Shown: positions 5,802-10,057 of the stretch, piece after piece
Layout of the letters: every line of letters starts with the position of its first letter
Numbering within the stretch: position 1 is the stretch's first letter
NCBI GenBank assembly: GCA_013815485.1
Contig: JACDGB010000037.1
Location: forward strand, 1 to 10,057
Direction: 5' to 3'
Origin: Rubrobacter sp.
GTDB lineage: Bacteria; Actinomycetota; Rubrobacteria; Rubrobacterales; Rubrobacteraceae
DNA length: 10,057 nt
Translations under genes and position numbers: made by a program
The notes under the pieces: model-generated
Databases searched by the model: none
Told to the model about the DNA's origin: nothing
The model's input: only the letters and a program-made list of their open reading frames with translations

Positions 5802-5960
5802 GTGCTTGGCAACGCCATCTCCGTCGAGGACGAGGAGCGCAAGCTCCGCGCGATAGTCGGGACTGCCGGACGGGTCTGGAGACAACGCCGGCTCGTCTCC
5901 CGGTGGCTTGTGAGCCTCGCACTGTGGTACGCTCTTTGCCCGTGGAGACGGTCCCGATAG
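5802..5960 (+). other. Possible small or relic reading frame ahead of the DUF2723 gene
   Basis: In the 5606-5941 gap, one frame from a GTG at 5802 to a TAG at 5958 encodes 52 residues (GNAISVEDEERKLRAIVG... ending WRRSR). Codon use is GC-rich at third positions, as in neighbouring genes. It overlaps the chosen DUF2723 start by 19 bases in another frame. It has no Shine-Dalgarno sequence, its upstream part is closed by a TAG near 5723, and I recognise no family. It may be the C-terminal remnant of a lost gene, a coupled leader peptide, or chance. The rest of the gap shows only short palindromes (for example TCATG-CTTA-CATGA at 5679-5692). Confidence 0.25.
5925..5933 (+). promoter_or_regulatory. 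Candidate extended -10 element for the DUF2723 gene
   Basis: TGGTACGCT fits a TGn extended -10 with a TAnnnT core. The core ends 8 bases before the GTG at 5942, so transcription would begin at or next to the start codon. No convincing -35 sits at 17 bases, though TTGTGA is present at a shorter distance. The absence of a Shine-Dalgarno site at 5942 agrees with a leaderless message. Confidence 0.35.
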
Positions 5961-7579
5961 ATAAGGTTCCGCGAGACAAAACCCGGCGCCATGAAGCGCG
6001 TCTCGGCACTCGTCTTGCGTTGCTGGCTGGCGCGGGGGTGACGCTGCTCGTCTTCGTGTTGTATTTGTTGACCTTGGCGCCGACCATCCTCTACTACGAC
6101 CGGCCCATTCTGCTTGACTCGGCGATGCTTTCGACGCAGGCTATCGTGCTCGGCATCCCTGGCGGGACGGGGGAGCCTACGTGGGCCATGCTGACGCATC
6201 TGTTTACTTATCTTCCGTTTGGAGACCCGGCGTACCGGACCAACCTCGCCTCCGCCGCGTACGCGGCTGGGGCCGTGTTGCTCGTGTACCGGGCCGGGTT
6301 GTTGTTGAGTGGCCGGGTGGTGGCGGCTGCCGTGGGCGCATTGGCGTTCGGGGTCGGGACCACGCTGTGGAGCCAGGCGGTGATCGCCGAGGTATATACG
6401 TTGAATGCGTTCCTGATCATGTGCCCCATAGTCTGCCTCCTTCTCTGGCGCGAAGGCCGCGGGGACCGCTACCTCCTCCTCGCCTCGTTCCTGATGGGCT
6501 TCGCCATGACCAACCACGTCACCAGCGGGCTGGTGCTGCCTGCCGCGTTCCTGTTCGTGGGCACCGTGGACCGGAGCCGTCTCCTCGACTGGAAGCTCGC
6601 GCTAAAAGGCGCGGGACTGTTCATTCTGGGCCTCGTTCCCTACCTGTATTTGCCGCTTCGGGCCATGATGGACCCGCCGATGAACGAGGGAGACCCGACG
6701 AACTTCGACCGTTTCTGGTATCTGGTGAGCGGCTCCGGGCATCAGGGAAACATGTTCGCCTATGGGCCGACGGAGATACCGGGCAGGTTGATCTTCTACG
6801 GGGGTCACCTCTTCGAGAACCTTCACTGGGTCCTCGTGATGATCGCGATGGTGGGCTTCTCGTACATGCTTTTCCGCGACCGGGCCGCCGCTGTGTTCCT
6901 CGGCTTCCTCTACCTGGGATGGCTGATCTACGGCATCGAGTACCGCATCTACGACGCCCTCCTGTATTTCATCCCAACCTACATGATGATCTCCTTGATG
7001 CTGGCCGTCGGCGTTGGCGCCCTATCCCAGACGGCGGAGGACCTAGCCGGGCGATTGTCGCGGCCTGTCGGCACGGCGATACTGGTCATGGCGTCGGTGG
7101 CGCTGCTGATGGTGCCGGTCCTGGGCGCGCCATCCTCCTTTAGCGCGAACGACCGGAGCGAGGATTACCGGGGGCGCGAGATCATCGAGACCGTGGCCGA
7201 GGATGCTCTGCCGAACTCCACCATCTTGCACCACCGGAGCACCCTTTGGTACATGGTTCTCGTCGAGGAGCGGAGGCGGGATCTGAGGATCATAGACCCG
7301 TGGTACCCGTCTCGCCAGCGCTTCACCGACATCGTGTGGCCCGACGACATAGACAACGTGGACACCAACCTTCGCTACGGCACCAACGACTATACGGGCG
7401 TTAGCACCGTGAAGGAAACCGCCAAAGAGGGTCCCGTATACATCCTGGATCAGGAGAGCGCCGGCCCGAGCAACCTCCGCGACGCCGGTATCGGCATAGT
7501 TCGCGTGGAGCAAGGCGTCCTCTATGAGCTTGTCCCCCCAGGCGGCAAGCAACACACCGATGGCCCCATCGTCGGCTAG
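5942..7579 (+). CDS. DUF2723 / TMEM260-like multi-spanning membrane protein, putative glycosyltransferase
   Basis: The 545-residue product carries the hallmark N-terminal region of the DUF2723 family (PF11028). TM1 ends LTLAPTI, followed by a loop with LLDSAML and LGIPGGTGEPTWAML, then LPFGDPAYRTNLASA and LWSQAVIAEVYTLNA. Family members are membrane-embedded, GT-C-like proteins; the animal relative TMEM260 is a protein O-mannosyltransferase. About eleven hydrophobic helices run from residue 26 to about 420. An extracytoplasmic-type domain of about 130 residues follows, with ILHHRSTLWYMVLVEERRRDL and KEGPVYILDQ. The usual HPPG-type segment reads GGTGEP here, a departure from the common form. 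GTG at 5942 is chosen because the frame upstream is arginine-rich and not membrane-protein-like, and TM1 follows at a normal distance. No sugar-lipid donor gene is adjacent, so the substrate cannot be inferred. Confidence 0.85.
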   Translation: METVPIDKVPRDKTRRHEARLGTRLALLAGAGVTLLVFVLYLLTLAPTILYYDRPILLDSAMLSTQAIVLGIPGGTGEPTWAMLTHLFTYLPFGDPAYRTNLASAAYAAGAVLLVYRAGLLLSGRVVAAAVGALAFGVGTTLWSQAVIAEVYTLNAFLIMCPIVCLLLWREGRGDRYLLLASFLMGFAMTNHVTSGLVLPAAFLFVGTVDRSRLLDWKLALKGAGLFILGLVPYLYLPLRAMMDPPMNEGDPTNFDRFWYLVSGSGHQGNMFAYGPTEIPGRLIFYGGHLFENLHWVLVMIAMVGFSYMLFRDRAAAVFLGFLYLGWLIYGIEYRIYDALLYFIPTYMMISLMLAVGVGALSQTAEDLAGRLSRPVGTAILVMASVALLMVPVLGAPSSFSANDRSEDYRGREIIETVAEDALPNSTILHHRSTLWYMVLVEERRRDLRIIDPWYPSRQRFTDIVWPDDIDNVDTNLRYGTNDYTGVSTVKETAKEGPVYILDQESAGPSNLRDAGIGIVRVEQGVLYELVPPGGKQHTDGPIVG

Positions 7580-7676
7580 ACAACGCCGCTTCATTCGGAG
7601 ATCCGGGCGCGGTGCGCGGGTGGATGTTAAGCTGCCGTTGAGCCGGAGTTTCGATGGGCGAGTCAGGAGGATTTAG

Positions 7677-8345
7677 ATGCTGCGGGTGAGAGATTCCATG
7701 ACGCGAGAAGTCATCACGTTGGGACCGGAGGCGAGCGCGGCTGAGGCGTGGTCCCTCTGCCGGGAGCATCGGATACGCCACATCCCGGTCGTGCAAGATG
7801 GGCGACTCGCCGGGATGGTCTCCGACCGCGACCTTCGCGACGTGAGCCCGTCGTCCCGAGACAACCGCGACGCGGCCACGCTGCAATGGGTGCGTGTCGG
7901 GGACATGATGACCCGAAGCCCGGTCACCATCAGCCCCTTCGACACCATAGACCACGCGGCCCGCGAGATATACACTCGCAAGATCGGCTGCCTTCCCGTG
8001 GTGGACGAGGGCGAGCTGGTCGGCATCGTCACCTCCTCGGACATGATGCGCGCTCTCATGGATCTCGTCGGGGCGCACGGGTTCGGGAGCTGGGTCGAGG
8101 TCGAAGTCCCTAATGAACCGGGCCAACTGGCGAACCTGACAGATGTGATCCGGAACCTCAAAGTCAACATCGCCGGCGTCTTCGTCGCGCCCGCGAGCCG
8201 CGAGACCTACCGCTCGATCGTGCTGCGCCTGGAGACCGGCAAACCCGTCGGCATAGTGAATACCCTGCAAGAGGCCGGGTACCGCGTCATCACAGTGGAG
8301 TCCTCGTCCCAGGAATCCGTCCACAACCCCTTCGAGGAACGCTAG
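7677..8345 (+). CDS. acuB: CBS-domain pair plus ACT domain protein, AcuB-like
   Basis: The 222-residue product has two CBS motifs and a C-terminal ACT-like domain, the AcuB arrangement. CBS1 covers about residues 1-55 (VRDSMTREVITLGPEASAAEAWSLCREHRIRHIPVVQDGRLAGMVSDRDL). CBS2 covers about 70-128 (VGDMMTRSPVTISPFDTIDHAARE... LPVVDEGELVGIVTSSDMM). The ACT-like part runs from about 138 to 205 (VEVEVPNEPGQLANLTDVIRNLKVNIAGVFV... LQEAGYRVITV). CBS pairs bind adenosyl ligands such as AMP, ATP or SAM, and ACT domains bind small ligands such as amino acids. In Bacillus acuB belongs to an acetoin/acetate utilisation operon, but no acuA or acuC is present here, so the symbol describes architecture rather than a proven role. 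AGGAGG lies 6 bases before the ATG, a strong site. It is probably transcribed separately from the DUF2723 gene, which ends about 100 bases upstream. Confidence 0.85.
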   Translation: MLRVRDSMTREVITLGPEASAAEAWSLCREHRIRHIPVVQDGRLAGMVSDRDLRDVSPSSRDNRDAATLQWVRVGDMMTRSPVTISPFDTIDHAAREIYTRKIGCLPVVDEGELVGIVTSSDMMRALMDLVGAHGFGSWVEVEVPNEPGQLANLTDVIRNLKVNIAGVFVAPASRETYRSIVLRLETGKPVGIVNTLQEAGYRVITVESSSQESVHNPFEER

Positions 8346-8387
8346 TTTTAGCGGTCAGCCCTGGTGAAGAGGCCGCTACGCCGGTGT

Positions 8388-8418
8388 CGGGAGTCGAGGT
8401 CTCGCTTTTCGACTCCCG
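8388..8418. terminator. Strong hairpin between convergent genes
   Basis: CGGGAGTCGA (8388-8397) and TCGACTCCCG (8409-8418) are perfect 10-bp inverted arms around an 11-base loop. The hairpin lies between the AcuB-like gene, which ends at 8345, and the convergent epimerase gene, whose stop is at 8432. A bidirectional terminator is the natural reading, although no strong T-run follows on either strand. Confidence 0.65.
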
Positions 8419-8431
8419 GCAAGACGCCTCA

Positions 8432-9340
8432 TCAACCGGCGAAGAGCCCTTTCACGCTCGGCTTGGCGTGGCCGTTCTCGTCCAGGTAATCCTTCCACGA
8501 CCGCTTGGGCGTGTAGCCGAGCATCCGCTCCGCTTTCGCGCAGGAGATGCCCGAAGCGTCCTCGCGCGATAGTGGCTTCTTTACCTCTACTTTGTCGCCG
8601 TAGTATTGGCGCACGGTTTCCTCGAACGGGCGGCTGCCCACGTTGTCCGGGGAGGCGATGTAGAAGACCTCGTGGCCGGGAAGGTCCGATTCAGCGGCGA
8701 GCGTGATCCCATCGGCCAGATCATACACGTCTATGTAACTCCAGAAATTGGGAGAAAGCTCCGAGGCGTCGCGCACCTGCGGCCCCAAATTGCGCTCGTA
8801 GTTGCCCTCGTGCTGCACCCAGCATGGACGTATCGAGATGCACCGGATGTCCGAGCGACGCACAGCCGCGTCCATCAACTGCTCCCCGAAATGCTTGGCG
8901 GTCGCATACGGGTCTTGTGGACGAATGGGATGTTCTTCGTCAACCGGCACGTAATCCGGCAGAAAGTCCCTTTCTGGGAAAAAGAAGCCCGGAACGGTCT
9001 CGCTGGAGATATTGACGAACCGCTTTACGCCGAAGCGGATCGCCGCTTCCAACGTGTTGAAGACGCCCATCAGGTTGTTATGGAACACTACGTGCGGCGG
9101 GTTCCGCGTCGGTTCCGGCAGCGCCGCCGCGTGGACAACGGCGTCCATCCCCCGAACCACGGCGAACATATCGCCAGCGTCCGTCACGTCCGCCTGGATG
9201 TACTCGGGAGCATTGTCATCCGGGCGCTCGAACACCGGCGGGAACAGATCCGTCGCCCGCACCTCGTGGCCCGCCTCCGCAAGCACCGCTACCGTTGCCC
9301 TCCCGACCTTACCACCCGAGCCCGTTACCAGTACCTTCAT
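8432..9340 (-). CDS. NAD-dependent epimerase/dehydratase (extended SDR)
   Basis: The 302-residue product is an extended short-chain dehydrogenase of the epimerase/dehydratase family. It has the Rossmann motif TGSGGKVG at residues 6-13, D31 after the second strand (NAD preference), D51-V-T-D binding the adenine side, the HAAA motif at 70-73, S112/S113, and catalytic Y145-x3-K149 (YATAK). The C-terminal part (ISIRPCWVQHEGNYE, SYIDVYDLADGITLA, MLGYTPKRSWKDYL) is the usual substrate-binding region of nucleotide-sugar or related epimerases. The exact substrate is open. The ATG at 9340 is chosen because GGAGG stands 5 bases upstream; a 9-codon longer start at 9367 lacks support and adds unconserved residues. 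The gene appears intact and monocistronic, convergent with the AcuB-like gene and divergent from the kinase. A role in surface polysaccharide or sugar metabolism is possible but not shown. Confidence 0.88.
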   Translation of the reverse strand: MKVLVTGSGGKVGRATVAVLAEAGHEVRATDLFPPVFERPDDNAPEYIQADVTDAGDMFAVVRGMDAVVHAAALPEPTRNPPHVVFHNNLMGVFNTLEAAIRFGVKRFVNISSETVPGFFFPERDFLPDYVPVDEEHPIRPQDPYATAKHFGEQLMDAAVRRSDIRCISIRPCWVQHEGNYERNLGPQVRDASELSPNFWSYIDVYDLADGITLAAESDLPGHEVFYIASPDNVGSRPFEETVRQYYGDKVEVKKPLSREDASGISCAKAERMLGYTPKRSWKDYLDENGHAKPSVKGLFAG

Positions 9341-9412
9341 CGGAGCCTCCTTCGTCCTACATCGCAAACAGTGAGTATGAGCCTATCATCTCCCGGTAAT
9401 GGGTTTTGCGCC

Positions 9413-9452
9413 CTACGGAGCGTAGAACGGAGGTGGGATCCTCCCCGATCCC
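9413..9452. repeat. Two adjacent small hairpins in the epimerase/kinase intergenic region
   Basis: CTACG-GAG-CGTAG (9413-9425) and GGGATC-CTCCCC-GATCCC (9435-9452) are exact inverted repeats placed back to back in the 218-base gap between two divergent genes. They could be regulator sites or structures in a 5' leader of the epimerase transcript. The rest of the gap holds no clear gene or consensus promoter. Confidence 0.4.
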
Positions 9453-9558
9453 GGTGTGTGCGCCATTACTGTGAAAGGGATAGGTTGCGCTAAACATACT
9501 TTGCACAATAGCGTTACGCTGGTTCGGGGTCGGCACGGGCGAAAGAAGGAGTCTCGAT

Positions 9559-9940
9559 TTGGACATAGTGCGCCGGGGTAGGGTAGACGGCCGGTACAGC
9601 GTCATCGAACCGCTGGGTGAAGGCGGCATGGCAGAGGTCTTCCTGGCCCGCGACGAGGTGCTCGGGCGAGAGGTTGCCCTCAAGGTGCTCAACGAACGCT
9701 ACGCCCACGACGGGGAGATCGTCGAGCGGTTCCGGCGCGAGGCCCAGAGCATGGCCACCCTCTCGCACCCCAACATCGTCTCCGTCTTCGACCAGGGAAC
9801 GTCGGAGGACGGCGCATACTACATGGCGATGGAGTACCTGTCCGGCGGCAGCCTGAAAGATTATCTCGCCGACGAGGGGCGTCTTTCCCCGGAAGCCACG
9901 ATAGAGAGGTGGCGCTCCAGATTGCGGAGGCCCTAGATGA
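9559..9940 (+). pseudogene. PknB-type Ser/Thr protein kinase, N-terminal fragment (frameshifted and cut by an IS)
   Basis: From a TTG at 9559 with AAGGAG 7 bases upstream, the product starts like an actinobacterial PknB-family kinase: GRYSVIEPLGEGGMAEVFLA (glycine loop, residues 20-25), K42 in VALKVL (ATP lysine), E61 in the C-helix (RFRREAQ), SHPNIV, and the hinge MAMEYLSGGSLKDYL. After ATIE at about 9909 the frame is wrong. A shift restores the family sequence VALQIAEALDE from the GTG at 9909 to about 9940. Either one G was lost (AGGGTGG to AGGTGG) or two bases were gained in GAGAG. Beyond about 9940 kinase sequence ends and transposon DNA begins. The HRD catalytic loop, DFG and everything after are missing, so no active kinase can be made. 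The original probably also had a transmembrane anchor and extracellular domain. Confidence 0.85.
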
Positions 9941-9954
9941 GTGTTGCGAGGATG

Positions 9955-10057
9955 TCAGGCCCACAGCTCCTTGATGCGTCCCTGCGGACGACCCAGCAGC
10001 CGGTTGACGTAGCAGCCGTAGGTGTAGGCCGTCACCTTCGCCGCGATCCTGGTAGCC
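9955..10057 (-). mobile_element. Insertion sequence end: transposase C-terminus, IS982-like (continues outside window)
   Basis: The minus strand from the right edge reads ATRIAAKVTAYTYGCYVNRLLGRPQGRIKELWA followed by TGA at 9955-9957. The pattern AAK-(hydrophobic)-x-AY-x-x-G-x-x-(hydrophobic)-NRLLGRP resembles the C-terminal tail of IS982-family DDE transposases as I remember them, with moderate certainty on the family. Only 33 residues are in view, so the catalytic acidic residues lie to the right. The stop sits about 15 bases from the end of kinase homology, so the element's end, including its terminal inverted repeat, should fall near 9936-9955. The element is oriented toward the kinase gene and interrupts it. 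Confidence 0.7.

Noticed and set aside
5699..5941. Upstream start for the DUF2723 protein (626 residues)
   Set aside because: The added 81 residues are arginine-rich and unlike the family N-terminus, and TM1 is positioned correctly from the GTG at 5942.
6181..7143. A 320-codon frame overlapping the DUF2723 gene
   Set aside because: Pro/Arg/Gly-rich shadow of a gene with clear family motifs and membrane helices in the other frame.
7401..8324. A 307-codon leftward frame
   Set aside because: Antisense to the AcuB-like gene, which has a strong Shine-Dalgarno sequence and two CBS motifs; the leftward product has no domain I recognise.
8606..9493. A 295-codon rightward frame
   Set aside because: Antisense to the epimerase, with Arg/Val/His-rich composition and no motif.
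1..10057. CRISPR array, tRNA, rRNA, phage or defence island
   Set aside because: No regularly spaced repeats, cloverleaf-like segments, rRNA motifs or phage/defence protein families were found on either strand.

Overview
This window looks like chromosomal DNA from a high-GC, probably actinobacterial bacterium. The guess nearest my pattern memory is a Rubrobacter-like lineage, based on protein flavour, GC-rich third codon positions and gene mix, not on any search. No phage, plasmid, CRISPR array, tRNA or rRNA is visible. The only clear mobile DNA is the tail of a transposase at the right edge.

Layout, left to right. (1) Positions 1-1253: the end of gpsA (NAD(P)-dependent glycerol-3-phosphate dehydrogenase) runs straight into glpD (FAD-dependent glycerol-3-phosphate dehydrogenase). 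glpD is cut after about 105 codons and joined tail to tail to the equally cut 5' part of a lacI-type repressor on the other strand. (2) 1254-2657: a non-coding stretch with one strong inverted repeat, then two leftward genes: an unrecognised four-helix membrane protein and a small SnoaL/NTF2-fold protein. (3) 2898-5605: a leftward group of a short-chain dehydrogenase (SDR) with an in-frame TGA, an aldo/keto reductase relic and an intact SDR. A rightward tetR-type regulator faces it across a compact control region with overlapping promoters and two related operator-like repeats. (4) 5942-8345: a multi-membrane-span DUF2723/TMEM260-like putative glycosyltransferase and a CBS-CBS-ACT protein (AcuB-like), both rightward. 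(5) 8432-9340: a leftward NAD-dependent epimerase/dehydratase, separated from the AcuB-like gene by a strong hairpin. (6) 9559-10057: the 5' part of a PknB-type Ser/Thr kinase gene, frameshifted and then cut by an IS element whose transposase enters from the right.

How it works together. The clearest working unit is the tetR/SDR control region: the regulator probably represses both its own leaderless transcript and the leftward oxidoreductase operon. The most notable property of the window is decay. Five loci (glpD, lacI, an aldo/keto reductase, one SDR, the kinase) carry truncations, a nonsense codon, a frameshift or an IS insertion within 10 kb, interleaved with genes that look intact. I see no convincing undescribed multi-gene system. 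The points most worth checking are the lesion sites, the divergent control region, the hairpin at 1386-1422 and the repeated helix motif in the unknown membrane protein.
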